DNA of 25,942 nt from CAYSHJ01 sp964589725 (GTDB taxonomy: Bacteria > Planctomycetota > Planctomycetia > Planctomycetales > Planctomycetaceae), in NCBI GenBank assembly GCA_964589725.1, contig CAZPUJ010000606.1:1-25942 (forward strand). Reading direction: 5' to 3'. Under the pieces are notes generated by a model. The model was given only the letters and a program-made list of their open reading frames with translations, did no database searches and was not told the origin of the DNA. The position numbers and the translations under genes are program-made. Of the stretch, positions 14,428 through 23,211 are shown piece by piece (position 1 is the stretch's first letter; each line of letters begins with the position of its first letter).

Positions 14428-14482
14428 TCGTCGATCGAGAGCGCATGCGAGTTTCGGACTTCGAGCTTCGGATTTCGGATTT
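14380..14482. repeat. ccgaaat-type tandem/inverted interspersed repeat
   Basis: A 7-base tandem unit (aaatccg) recurs at 14380-14412. Its first 16 bases (14380-14395) are perfectly complementary to 14467-14482, with a spacer of 71 bases. Such units, reading as KSEIRNP or DFGFRIS, are scattered through planctomycete genomes. The left arm lies inside the zinc-ribbon gene and the right arm just upstream of the next start codon, so the repeat bridges the two genes. Confidence 0.7.
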
Positions 14483-14499
14483 CCTCGAGGGAGTTCAGG

Positions 14500-17400
14500 G
14501 TGGACGATCAGCGGCGGCGCATCGTCGAAGACTTGTCGGGCGTATTCGTGGGCGAGATCGCTTGCGATGCGCTGTCGGTGGCGATGTTCGCCAGCGATGC
14601 GAGCTGGTATCAGATCGAACCGCTGGGTGTGGCGTTTCCTCGCGATCGCGACGATGCGATCGCGCTGGCGAGGTACGCTGGCGAAATGAAGATTCCGCTG
14701 ATCCCGCGCGGAGCCGGATCGAGCGTCACGGGCGGAGCGTTGGGACGCGGCTTGATCGTCGATTGCTCGCGGCATTTGACGAACATCGAGACAATCGGTT
14801 CCGACGTCGTGCGCGTTCAAGCGGGTGTTGTGCTCGACGATCTCAACCAAGTGCTGCGATCTCACGGCCGGTACTTTCCGCCCGACCCGTCGAATCCCGC
14901 GATCACGACGATCGGCAGCATGCTGGCGACCGACGCGGCGGGGTCGCGGTCGATGCGCGTCGGCTCAACCCGCGATCACGTGCGGTCCATCGAAGTCGTC
15001 TTGCCCGGCGGACAGTGCGTTGAGTTGGGCAATGAATTACTCGAGCCGCTGGCGTCACCAGTGGGGACCCACTTCAACAGCAATTCTGTCTCCAGCGGGC
15101 AGCCGCTCGCGGGTTTGAGTGACAGTGTGACGGCGTTGGCCGCGAGCTTGCTCGGCACGACTGAGCCACAGGAACGCGAGGCGGTGGAAGTACAGCTCAA
15201 ACGAGGCATCGTCAGTCGGCTCGCGAGAGTCCTATCGGACAACGAGGCTTTGATTCGGCAACGGCAACCAGCGATCCCGCGGAATTGTTCCGGCTATTAC
15301 CTGCGAAACGTGCTCTCGCGGACGCATTTGCACGCCGCGCGGTTGTTGGTCGGTTCGGAAGGGACGTTGGGCCTCTTTACGTCCGCGACATTGCACACGT
15401 CGCCGCTGCCGACGTGTCGCGGAGTTGCGCTCTTGCTGTTTACGGGTTTGGACACAGCCATCGAAGCGGTGCATGCGCTGTCTGAGCAATTGCCCAGCGC
15501 GTGCGACTTAATGGATCGGCGGTTGCTGTCGCTGGCACGCGAGGCCGACAGTCGTTGGGAACGCCTGATTCCGCAAACAGCGGAGGCGGCGTTAATCGTC
15601 GAGCAGATGGGCTTCAGCGAAGCACAAGCTCGCGACCGCATCCGCCACGCCGTCGAGACATCGAAACGTTTTGGCGGCATGGTGTCGCAGGACGCTTACG
15701 ACTTCGATGGCGTGGAATTCTTGTGGTCGTTGCCCCGCAAGGTCGTGCCATTGCTCAATCGAGTCAAAGGAGCCGCTCGGCCTCAGCCGTTCGTCGAGGC
15801 GATTGCGATCCCGCCGGAGTCGTTGCGCGAGTTTCTGATCCGCGCGCAGAAGGTCTTTCAAAAGCACGAGGTCATCGCGTCGCTGTATTCACACGCGGCG
15901 GCCGGGCAGTTGCATTTACGACCATTCATCCCGACACCGACCCCGGCGGACGGAGCGCGAATCGAGGCGCTGGCTCGCGACCTTTATCAAGTTGTCTTCG
16001 AGTTTGGTGGCACGATCAGCGGCGAGCACGGCGACGGCCTCTCGCGCACCAGTTTCCTGCGTTCGCAGTACGGCCCGCTGTATCGCGTGTTTCAACAGGT
16101 CAAAGACATTTTCGACCCGCAGCAATTAATGAACCCCGGAAAAATCGTCAGCGACGACCCGCACCTGACGGTCAAGAATCTGCGACCGGGGCCGCAGTCG
16201 AATCCGACCACCGCGGTCGAGCCAGCTCCGGCCATGCCAACCTCATCAGCGCCGCAAGTGATTCCACTGCAATTGAAATGGAAGCCGGGTGAACTGCTGG
16301 CCGAGGCGGCGGCGTGCAACGGTTGCGGTTCGTGTCGCACGCGGCAGCCGGAGCTGCGCATGTGTCCGTTCTTCCGCATGCAGCCTGCCGAGGAAGCCTC
16401 GCCGCGAGCGAAGGCGAACATCCTGCGGAACTTTGCCTTGGGTTTGGTAAGTCCACAAGACCTTGCGTCTCCTTCCATGAAGCGAATCAGTGATCTGTGC
16501 TTCAACTGTAAACAGTGCGATCTGGAGTGCCCGTCGAACGTCAATGTCTCGCAGATGATGATCGAAGCCAAAGCCGCGTACGTCGCGGAGCACGGACTCG
16601 ATCGCCCGGACTGGATTCTGTCGCGAGCACACTCGTTCGGCGCGTTGGGTTGTTCGTTGTCGTGGGTCGTGAATTGGGGGTTGAACAACGGTGTCGCTCG
16701 CTGGCTGCTGGAGCGGTTTGTGGGAATCCACCGACTCCGCAAGCTGCCGCAGTTCGCTCGCAAGCCGCTGCTGAACACGCTGCCGAACGCGCTCCTGGAA
16801 TTCCCACGTGACCTCGGCACGAATCGGCCGATCGTTTATTTCGTCGACCATTTCGCGAATTATCACGACCCGGAACTCGGTCGCGCGTTCCTGGCGATCC
16901 TGGAACACAATGGCATCCGCGTGCATGTGCCGCCGGAGCAAACCGTCTCTGGAATGGCCATGATCAGTGCCGGCGACTTGGACGGCGCTCGCAAACTCGC
17001 CGAACAGAATATCCGCGAGATGTCCGAACTCGCTCGCGAAGGCGTGCCGATCGTCTGCACCGAACCGGCCGCGGCGTTGTGTTTGAAAATCGAATACCCA
17101 CGACTGCTGGATCATCCCGACGTGCAGGTCGTCGCGAATCAAGTCGTCGAGGCGACCTCGTTCCTCGCCGGATTGGCGGAAAAGCAACAACTTCGGACCG
17201 ACTTCGGGCCGTTGCCGCTCACCGCCGCGTACCACACGCCCTGTCATCTGAAAGCCTTGCAGAACACACCCCCGGTGCTCGATTTGCTCAAGCTCATTCC
17301 CGACCTGAACATTGTGCCGATCGAGAAAGGTTGCTCCGGAATGGCCGGAGCGTATGGACTCTCGAGGGACAATTTCGCGAACTCGATCCGCATCGGCTGC

Positions 17401-17595
17401 GAGCTGATCAGCCACATGCGCGACACCGACGTCACGATCGGTCTGACCGAGTGCAGCAGTTGCAAGATGCAAATGGAACAGGAAACTACCACTCCCACGC
17501 TTCACCCGTTGAAGCTGCTCGCGCTGTCGTATGGCCTGATGCCGGAGCTGCGCCACCGGCTCAAGCGCGCGACAAAGAAGCTGATCGTGACATAA
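14500..17595 (+). CDS. ydiJ: FAD/Fe-S D-2-hydroxyacid dehydrogenase, YdiJ-type GlcD-GlcF fusion
   Basis: This 1031-residue flavoprotein is the length of E. coli YdiJ, a D-2-hydroxyglutarate dehydrogenase, and oxidises a D-2-hydroxyacid, passing electrons through Fe-S clusters. The FAD-binding PCMH domain includes PRGAGSSVTGGALG (69-82) and a DPSNPAITTIG segment near 128. The FAD-oxidase C domain ends with SGEHGDGLSR and MNPGKIV (to about 550). Two 4Fe-4S motifs follow: Cys606/609/612/621 and Cys667/670/673/677. The C-terminal CCG-type region has TPCHLK (Cys915), KGCSGMAGAYG and ECSSCK (Cys985/988). The GTG start at 14500 follows gaggga. Exact substrate (2-hydroxyglutarate, lactate or glycolate) cannot be told from sequence. 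Confidence 0.88.
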   Translation: MDDQRRRIVEDLSGVFVGEIACDALSVAMFASDASWYQIEPLGVAFPRDRDDAIALARYAGEMKIPLIPRGAGSSVTGGALGRGLIVDCSRHLTNIETIGSDVVRVQAGVVLDDLNQVLRSHGRYFPPDPSNPAITTIGSMLATDAAGSRSMRVGSTRDHVRSIEVVLPGGQCVELGNELLEPLASPVGTHFNSNSVSSGQPLAGLSDSVTALAASLLGTTEPQEREAVEVQLKRGIVSRLARVLSDNEALIRQRQPAIPRNCSGYYLRNVLSRTHLHAARLLVGSEGTLGLFTSATLHTSPLPTCRGVALLLFTGLDTAIEAVHALSEQLPSACDLMDRRLLSLAREADSRWERLIPQTAEAALIVEQMGFSEAQARDRIRHAVETSKRFGGMVSQDAYDFDGVEFLWSLPRKVVPLLNRVKGAARPQPFVEAIAIPPESLREFLIRAQKVFQKHEVIASLYSHAAAGQLHLRPFIPTPTPADGARIEALARDLYQVVFEFGGTISGEHGDGLSRTSFLRSQYGPLYRVFQQVKDIFDPQQLMNPGKIVSDDPHLTVKNLRPGPQSNPTTAVEPAPAMPTSSAPQVIPLQLKWKPGELLAEAAACNGCGSCRTRQPELRMCPFFRMQPAEEASPRAKANILRNFALGLVSPQDLASPSMKRISDLCFNCKQCDLECPSNVNVSQMMIEAKAAYVAEHGLDRPDWILSRAHSFGALGCSLSWVVNWGLNNGVARWLLERFVGIHRLRKLPQFARKPLLNTLPNALLEFPRDLGTNRPIVYFVDHFANYHDPELGRAFLAILEHNGIRVHVPPEQTVSGMAMISAGDLDGARKLAEQNIREMSELAREGVPIVCTEPAAALCLKIEYPRLLDHPDVQVVANQVVEATSFLAGLAEKQQLRTDFGPLPLTAAYHTPCHLKALQNTPPVLDLLKLIPDLNIVPIEKGCSGMAGAYGLSRDNFANSIRIGCELISHMRDTDVTIGLTECSSCKMQMEQETTTPTLHPLKLLALSYGLMPELRHRLKRATKKLIVT

Positions 17596-17623
17596 CCCAC
17601 CACGCTACTTCGGAGATTCGTTC

Positions 17624-19105
17624 ATGGACCTGAAAGTCATCTGCAGCTTCGCACGCGATGTCGAAGCCGACTGGCTCGTCGTCGGAGTTCCTGAAGGAAG
17701 CGAGTGGGGCAACGAACTGATCTCGCTGGACAACGCACTGCAAGAACAGCTCAGTCGCCTCCGCGAAGCGGGCGACCTGACCGGCAAATTGGCCGAGTTG
17801 CTCGTGGTGCCCGACACACCAACGTTGAAAGCCACGCGACTGTTGCTCGTCGGACTCGGCTTAGTCAACGAGCTGTCGGTGGCGAAGTGGGACAAGGTGG
17901 CGATGTCGGCCGCTCGGCAGGTTTCGGCGAAAAAGGATCTCCACATCGCTGTCGCGTTGCCGGAATCGCTGGGACCGCTCGACCGCGAGCGTGCGATCGA
18001 GTCGCTCGCCACCGCGCTGATCGTCGGATCGCGCGGGCAAGACATCTATAAGGCCGAGCCTTCGCGGCACTCCTTCTCGGCCGCTCAAATTGTACTCGCG
18101 CCGGGAAGCGACGCGAGCACCGCGAACAAATCCGCCGAGCGAGGCCGCATCATCGGCGAAGCGATCAACTTGACACGCGAGCTTGTGAATCGACAGCCGC
18201 AAGAAATCTATCCCGAGAGTTTCGCCGCTCGCGCGCAAAGCGAAGCGGCGGCGTGTGGCTTGTCCTGTCAAGTCTTCGACGAAAAGCAACTCGAAACCGA
18301 GCGATTTGGTTCGCTGCTGGCGGTCGCTCAAGGCAGCTCGCGACCGGCGCGGATGGTCGTGCTCGAACATCACGGTGGCGGAGCGAACGTGCCCCCGCTG
18401 GCAATCGTCGGCAAGGGAGTCACGTTCGACAGCGGCGGCCTGTCGATCAAAACGAACGACAGCATGTTGACCATGAAATGCGACATGGCCGGAGCCGCGA
18501 CCATGCTCGGAGCGATGACCGCCATCGCGCGACTTGACCTGCCGGTGAACGTCGTCGGCTACGCGGGTCTCGTTGAAAACATGGTCAGCGGTATCTCGTA
18601 CAAACTGGGAGATGTGCTGACAGCTCGCAATGGCGTCACGATCGAGGTCCAAAACACCGATGCCGAGGGACGGCTCGTCCTGGCCGACGTGCTTAGTTAC
18701 GCCGTCGATCACGGAGCCGATCGGCTGATCGACCTGGCGACGCTGACCGGTTCGTGCGTCGTCGCGCTCGGCGAGGACGTCGCCGGAGCGTTCGCCAACG
18801 ATCAGGCCTGGTGCGATCAAGTTCTAGCCGCCGCGAAGTCGCAGGGCGAAGACCTGTGGCAACTGCCGATGTTTGACCTCTACAACGAGCTGCTGAAAAG
18901 CGACGTGGCGGATTGCAAAAACATCGGCGGCCGTTGGGGCGGAGCGATCACGGCGGCCAAGTTCCTGGAAAAATTCGTCGGCGGCAAACCATGGGTCCAC
19001 CTCGATATCGCGGGGCCTGCGTTCGCCTCCGCCAATAAACCTACGCGTGAAGGAGGCGCGACTGGCTGCTTCGTCCGAACGCTGATTGAGGTCGCGTCGA
19101 AGTAA
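17624..19105 (+). CDS. pepA: leucyl aminopeptidase, M17 family (PepA)
   Basis: A two-zinc (or manganese) cytosolic aminopeptidase of 493 residues, normal length. The family signature NTDAEGRL lies at 344-351. Metal and catalytic residues correspond to E. coli PepA with a constant offset of six: Lys264, Asp269, Asp287, Asp346, Glu348 and catalytic Arg350. The N-terminal macro-like domain (1-150) is divergent, as usual. The ATG at 17624 has ggag about 9 bases upstream, and the gene begins 28 bases after the dehydrogenase stop, so the two may be co-transcribed. In some bacteria PepA also binds DNA as a Xer accessory factor; nothing here speaks for or against that. Confidence 0.95.
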   Translation: MDLKVICSFARDVEADWLVVGVPEGSEWGNELISLDNALQEQLSRLREAGDLTGKLAELLVVPDTPTLKATRLLLVGLGLVNELSVAKWDKVAMSAARQVSAKKDLHIAVALPESLGPLDRERAIESLATALIVGSRGQDIYKAEPSRHSFSAAQIVLAPGSDASTANKSAERGRIIGEAINLTRELVNRQPQEIYPESFAARAQSEAAACGLSCQVFDEKQLETERFGSLLAVAQGSSRPARMVVLEHHGGGANVPPLAIVGKGVTFDSGGLSIKTNDSMLTMKCDMAGAATMLGAMTAIARLDLPVNVVGYAGLVENMVSGISYKLGDVLTARNGVTIEVQNTDAEGRLVLADVLSYAVDHGADRLIDLATLTGSCVVALGEDVAGAFANDQAWCDQVLAAAKSQGEDLWQLPMFDLYNELLKSDVADCKNIGGRWGGAITAAKFLEKFVGGKPWVHLDIAGPAFASANKPTREGGATGCFVRTLIEVASK

Positions 19106-19138
19106 TTATCACGCTTGAGTGTTGTGCGCGTCGTGCTC

Positions 19139-19280
19139 GATCCCAAGCTCTGCTTGGGAACGCACTCCCCGAAGCTCCGTTTCGCGAATGAGAATCACTG
19201 ATGGACCCAGCGTTTCCAGCGGCCAATTCGCGAAGCGGAACTTCGGTGGAGCGGGTTCCCAAGCAGGAGCTTGGGAACCA
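19139..19280. repeat. pair of diverging gcttggga palindromes in inverted orientation
   Basis: Two hairpins, 19141-19159 (tcccaagc/gcttggga) and 19255-19278 (gttcccaagc/gcttgggaac, perfect 10-bp arms), stand in inverted orientation. The flanks inside them (cgaagctccg...cgcgaat and the complementary attcgcg...cttcgg) also pair at roughly 80 percent, so the whole block folds back on itself. The gttcccaagc palindrome is a familiar planctomycete interspersed repeat. The right half overlaps the annotated 5' end of xseA. Confidence 0.75.
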
Positions 19281-20493
19281 GACGCCGGGGAACACTCCGC
19301 AGGTGCAGTCCGTTTCCGAACTGACGAGCGAAATCAAAGACTTGATTGAAGGCAACTTGCCGGAGGTTTGGGTTTGCGGCGAAATCTCGAACTGCCTGAG
19401 AGCCAACTCCGGACACGTGTATCTGACGCTCAAAGATGAGCGGGCGCAGCTTTCCGCAGTGATTTGGCGAGGCACGGCCGCACAGTTGCGATTTGAACTT
19501 CGCGATGGCTTGCAAGTCGTGGCTGGAGGTTCGGTCGAGGTCTACGCGCCGCGCGGGTCGTATCAGCTCATCGTACGACAATTGATCCCGCACGGTATCG
19601 GCGCGTTGGAGCTGGCATTTCGGCAACTGCATCAGAAGTTATCGACCGAGGGACTATTTGATCCGCGACGCAAGCGGCCGATCCCGCGATTCCCGAAACG
19701 AATCGCGCTGGTGACAAGTCCCGTCGGAGCCGCGGTACGCGACATGATTCAAGTCATGACCCGACGTTGGCCGGCGGTCGATGTGGTCGTCGTACCAGTG
19801 ATGGTCCAAGGTGCCGGAGCCGCTGAGGAGATCGCGGCCGCGCTGCAGATCGTGCATCTGATTCCGAACGTCGACGTGGTCATCACCGGCCGGGGCGGAG
19901 GCAGTCTCGAAGACTTGTGGGCTTTCAATGAGGAAGTCGTCGCCCGCGCGATCGCCGCTTGCAAAGTTCCCGTGATCAGCGCGGTCGGGCACGAGATCGA
20001 TGTGACGATCGCCGATCTTGTCGCCGACTTGCGAGCGTTGACTCCCAGCGAAGCGGCCGAGCGAGTCGTGCCGGATCACAACGACGTGCGGCAAGGCCTC
20101 GACAACCTGCAACGACATCTCGTGTCCGGTCTGCGCGAGCGAGCGGCAAGAGCGCGACTCAAGTTGGACGCTCTCGCCGAGCGCCGCGCGTTGTCTCACC
20201 CGCTGCAAGCGATTCACGACCGCATGACCCGGCTCGACGAACTGGATGTCCGGCTTCGTCGAGCCGCACGGCAACGAACGCTCGCGGCGAAGCAACAACT
20301 CAACGTCGCCGCCGCTACGCTCGATGCCCTCAGTCCCTTGAAGGTGCTCGGCCGCGGTTACTCGATCACCAAGAAGATCGAGACGCAGGAGATCATTCGC
20401 TCCGCCGACCAACTGGCGATCGGCGACGAAATCGAGACAATGTTCACACGTGACCGCATCCGCAGTCGCGTCGTCGAACCACGCGGATCGTAG
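19201..20493 (+). CDS. xseA: exodeoxyribonuclease VII large subunit (XseA)
   Basis: XseA is the catalytic subunit of exonuclease VII, which degrades single-stranded DNA bidirectionally with XseB in the cytoplasm. The sequence shows the N-terminal OB-fold (SVSELTSEIKDLIEGNLPEVWVCGEISN), the core RPIPRFPKRIALVTSPVGAA, the signature GRGGGSLEDLWAFN, GHEIDVTIADLVADLRALTPSEAAE, the long C-terminal coiled coil and the terminal LGRGYSITK. The ATG at 19201 gives 430 residues, but the first 30 or so codons lie in a palindromic repeat. The conserved protein begins near GTG 19303 (VQSVSELT), so the true start may be there or the protein has acquired a repeat-encoded leader. Confidence 0.93.
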   Translation: MDPAFPAANSRSGTSVERVPKQELGNQTPGNTPQVQSVSELTSEIKDLIEGNLPEVWVCGEISNCLRANSGHVYLTLKDERAQLSAVIWRGTAAQLRFELRDGLQVVAGGSVEVYAPRGSYQLIVRQLIPHGIGALELAFRQLHQKLSTEGLFDPRRKRPIPRFPKRIALVTSPVGAAVRDMIQVMTRRWPAVDVVVVPVMVQGAGAAEEIAAALQIVHLIPNVDVVITGRGGGSLEDLWAFNEEVVARAIAACKVPVISAVGHEIDVTIADLVADLRALTPSEAAERVVPDHNDVRQGLDNLQRHLVSGLRERAARARLKLDALAERRALSHPLQAIHDRMTRLDELDVRLRRAARQRTLAAKQQLNVAAATLDALSPLKVLGRGYSITKKIETQEIIRSADQLAIGDEIETMFTRDRIRSRVVEPRGS

Positions 20494-20671
20494 CTGAATT
20501 CGCAAGAATTCAGGCAGGCTGAATTATTTTGGAACTCTTGCTAGTCCTTAAACAAGCGACCCCGCCGACCTTGCGTCGGCGGTTTACGGGCTTCTGCACT
20601 ACGAGGCAGTTGAATTCGAGCGAAGTTCAAGTAGTGCAAAATCCCGCGAGCCACTGAGGCAAGCTCAGTGG
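20494..20671. repeat. cluster of four hairpins between xseA and xseB
   Basis: Directly after the xseA stop come ctgaattc/gaattcag (20494-20513, 4-base loop), ccgccgac/gtcggcgg (20562-20582), tgcactac/gtagtgca (20595-20602 with 20631-20638, enclosing a second ttgaa/ttcaa stem), and ccactgag/ctcagtgg (20651-20671). None is followed by a T-run. The last is a repeat type I recall from planctomycetes (translating as PLSLPQWL). Together they may attenuate or process the xseA-xseB transcript, or simply be a hot spot for repeat insertion. Confidence 0.7.
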
Positions 20672-20720
20672 GGTCGTGTGTTTGAGGGTTAGTTCAGCGA
20701 CTCCGTTGGACCCCGTCGCC

Positions 20721-21092
20721 ATGCCAAACTCATCGAACGAACTCGCCGACGCAACGCCGTCATTCGAGGCTGCGCTCACCGAACTGCAAGGCATCGTTGC
20801 GGATTTGGAAGACGGCTCGATCGGGTTGGAGCAATCGCTGGCTCGATACGAGCGCGGCGTCGCGCTGCTCAAGACTTGCTACCAGGTTCTCGAACAGGCC
20901 GAGCGGCGCATCGAAATTCTTGTCAACCTCAAAGCCGATGGCACACCGGTCACTCAGCCGTTCGATGCCAGCGCCACAGCCGACGCGGAAGCTCCAACAG
21001 CCGGCAAACGAAGAGTCCGAAAAGCGGCCCAGCCGCCTGCTTCCAAAACCTCCGAATGTCCGGACGACGTTGACGAGTCGAGATTGTTTTGA
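20721..21092 (+). CDS. xseB: exodeoxyribonuclease VII small subunit (XseB)
   Basis: The 123-residue protein carries the XseB helical hairpin at about residues 13-70: SFEAALTELQGIVADLEDGSIGLEQSL, then YERGVALLKTCYQVLEQAERRIEIL. It pairs with XseA to form exonuclease VII. After residue 75 a charged, low-complexity tail (KRRVRKAA and so on) extends it beyond the usual 70-80 residues. The start is ATG 20721, just before the conserved domain; the open frame back to 20676 is repeat-derived sequence. The gene is 227 bases from xseA, unusually far for a pair that often overlaps or abuts, because of the hairpin cluster between. Confidence 0.92.
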   Translation: MPNSSNELADATPSFEAALTELQGIVADLEDGSIGLEQSLARYERGVALLKTCYQVLEQAERRIEILVNLKADGTPVTQPFDASATADAEAPTAGKRRVRKAAQPPASKTSECPDDVDESRLF

Positions 21093-21301
21093 CTCCGTTC
21101 CCGGTGATGCCGACTCGATCATCCGACAGACATCGCTTTCGGAACCGATGGCGAGGGATCGTGTTGCGATTGGTCCGGAATACGACGTGTGCGTTTCGAG
21201 ACCTCTGTCATTGGCCCAGCTTACCTTCAACGGATCCATCTTGTGACATCAGGAGTTGAGGACTACATTCCGCCGCGTTTTTCAGGGAAGAAAGGGAGGC
21301 C

Positions 21302-21784
21302 GTGACGGAGTACAACGTCAAATCGATTGGTCGAACGTGTGCGGCGACGGGACGCGAGTTGGTTCCGGGCAGTCTGTGCCATTCGGTGCTCGTCGAAAAG
21401 CAGGGCCAGTTGCTGCGATTCGACTTCGCGGAAGATGGCTGGCAACAACCGCCGGCGGAAATGGTCGCTCACTGGCGTTGCGTCGTGCCGGAGCCAGTCG
21501 TGACCAAGAGTCAGCCACTCAATCCGGACGAGCTGATGCAGCAGTTTGAACAGCTCTGCGAGGAAGCCAGTCCGGCTCAAGACAAGTTTCGATATGTGCT
21601 CGCGTTGCTGTTGTTGCAGCGGCGGCGTTTGAAGGACGATGGGACACGCACAATCGACGGGCAAGATTTTCTGGAACTGACCGGCTCGCGCGGCGAAGGG
21701 ACGTTTCTTGTTCCCGACCAGCAGCTCGACGACGAGCAAGTGCAACGGTTGCAGGAGTCGTTGTTTCCTCCCAAGGCCGCGTGA
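21302..21784 (+). CDS. conserved hypothetical protein with Cys motif
   Basis: This 160-residue protein starts at GTG 21302 with gggagg immediately upstream. The N-terminus has CAATGRELVPGSLCHSVLVE (Cys13 and Cys26), a motif resembling a short zinc-binding or beta-hairpin element, followed by LRFDFAEDGW, a linker and a helical C-terminal half (DELMQQFEQLCEEA, FRYVLALLLLQRRRL). I recall similar proteins in planctomycetes without assigned function. It overlaps the next gene by four bases (GTGA), indicating translational coupling with the downstream lipoprotein. No enzymatic motif is recognisable. Confidence 0.7.
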   Translation: MTEYNVKSIGRTCAATGRELVPGSLCHSVLVEKQGQLLRFDFAEDGWQQPPAEMVAHWRCVVPEPVVTKSQPLNPDELMQQFEQLCEEASPAQDKFRYVLALLLLQRRRLKDDGTRTIDGQDFLELTGSRGEGTFLVPDQQLDDEQVQRLQESLFPPKAA

Positions 21785-22803
21785 CGAAGTTCGCAACGCA
21801 GACACGCAAGGATGCGAGGCCAGACGTGACGCAGCGGATCACTCCACCAACCGGTGACATGTCTTGTTGGCCTCCCCAGCAAGAGGCCTGCGCACGTATT
21901 GCCAATCACAAATCGACAGTGGCACACCGCAAATCACCAGCGCGGCTCGTGCTCGTGATTTTGAGCGTGCTCTGTTTGGAAATGACTTCCGGGTGCGCGT
22001 CTTGGCGTCAGTGGATGGTGCACGGTCGGCCTCGAGCAGCGGATCAGATGGCCGAGCTTCCCGAGGACGCGACGGCGGCTGAGATCGTCAATGCTCTGAA
22101 CGACAACATCGCGACGCTGTACGCTTGGCGTTCGACGGACGTGAAAATCACGGTGAAACAAGCCGGCATACCGATCACGCTGTCGTCTGTGATGGCAGTT
22201 GAGAGTCCACGCAAGTTGCGGCTGATCGCAAACTCGCTCGCGGGCAGCGAATTCGATTTAGGCTCGAACCACGAGCGCTTTTGGTTTTGGATGAAGCGCG
22301 GCGAACCTCACGGAATCATGACCGCGTCGTATGACGACCTCGCCGACGGCCGCCCGATCGGTCCGCTGCCGTTTCAACCCGATTGGCTGATGGAAGCATT
22401 CGGCGTAATTCCGATTTCGACCGCGGACTTCACGATGCACGAACTTCCGGGAATGCCGCAGCACGTCGCCTTCGTCGCGAATCAGGTGTCACCGCAGGGA
22501 CGGTCGTTCGAGCGAATCATGGTGGTCGATGCTCGCCGCGGGGTCATCGTCGAGCACGCGCTGCGGGAACCGGCCGGCCGGTTGATCGCGCGCGCGATCC
22601 TGAGCCAGTATCAGCGCGAGGCCGAAGGACTGCGTTTGCCGCATCACATCGACTTGCAGTGGCCCGATTCGGGCGTCCAGCTAACGATGCAGATTGGGCA
22701 CATCGAAATCAATCCGCCAATCATCTCGGAGCAAACGTGGACGATGCCGTCGTACCCGGACAGCCCGGTGATTGACCTCACGCGGATTCAAAGGTCTCAG
22801 TGA
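21781..22803 (+). CDS. lipoprotein, possibly LolA-like fold, unknown function
   Basis: The protein has a lipoprotein signal: a hydrophobic segment RLVLVILSVLCLEM followed by TSGCAS with the acceptor Cys72 (counting from the GTG at 21781). That start overlaps the preceding stop by 4 nt but leaves a long 46-residue leader before the signal; ATG 21859 or GTG 21919 would give more ordinary signal peptides. The mature part begins with a helix (EIVNALNDNIATLYAWRS), then beta strands VKITVKQAGIPITLSSVMAV, SPRKLRLIA, EFDLGSNHERFWFWMK. This pattern recalls LolA/LolB-like or DUF4292-like lipid-binding folds; that is inference. It is predicted to be anchored in a membrane facing the periplasm. Confidence 0.72.
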   Translation: MTKFATQTRKDARPDVTQRITPPTGDMSCWPPQQEACARIANHKSTVAHRKSPARLVLVILSVLCLEMTSGCASWRQWMVHGRPRAADQMAELPEDATAAEIVNALNDNIATLYAWRSTDVKITVKQAGIPITLSSVMAVESPRKLRLIANSLAGSEFDLGSNHERFWFWMKRGEPHGIMTASYDDLADGRPIGPLPFQPDWLMEAFGVIPISTADFTMHELPGMPQHVAFVANQVSPQGRSFERIMVVDARRGVIVEHALREPAGRLIARAILSQYQREAEGLRLPHHIDLQWPDSGVQLTMQIGHIEINPPIISEQTWTMPSYPDSPVIDLTRIQRSQ

Positions 22804-23211
22804 GTTAACACTTCGGTCGACAAATCGCTTTCACTCGTTGACGAGCTCGCTGAGATCGAAGCCGTGTTTTGGTCAGATCGCAGTCGCGTCCGTGTGCGAA
22901 TCGGCTGTTTCGAGCACTCCACAGGCTGCCACAACCGCCACAACCCGTAGGATTGGCACAATTGGCGCGGTAGGCAAGTCTGTGTGTTCCGGCGATCCGT
23001 ACGACGGAATGCGGTTTGCCTGACAAGCCCGATTCGCGGCGATTTGGCCGCTCAGTCTTCTCCCTCATCAGCTTGCGTATGCGCTGGGAGCGGCCACGAC
23101 TCGATTGCGAAGCAACCACGTCCGATCGATTGCGGCCAAGATTCACTCCCCAAGCGATTTTCGAGCGTATCGAGGTCTGACACTTTGTCGAACGGAAGCC
23201 GAGCCCTAACG
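22804..23211. other. 408-base non-coding gap upstream of the aminotransferase-like gene
   Basis: No supportable gene is present. The open frames on both strands are short, compositionally odd and lack ribosome binding sites. A segment at about 22927-22985 (acaaccgccacaacccg onward, reading as GCGGCG on the minus strand) has direct-repeat character. The gap probably holds the promoter of the gene at 23212, but I see no clear -35/-10 pair. Confidence 0.35.

Noticed and set aside
16246..17556. Long minus-strand open frame (about 436 codons) opposite the dehydrogenase gene
   Set aside because: It is antisense to well-supported coding sequence with conserved motifs on the plus strand; Arg/Gln-rich translation typical of a high-GC shadow frame.
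17861..18820. Minus-strand frame of about 319 codons opposite pepA
   Set aside because: Antisense shadow of the aminopeptidase, with no family motifs and composition dominated by Arg/Asp/Gln.
22805..23146. Minus-strand frame with a Cys/Gly cluster (TGCGGCG)
   Set aside because: Low complexity, no ribosome binding site, unlikely residue composition; the Gly/Cys run comes from a DNA repeat.
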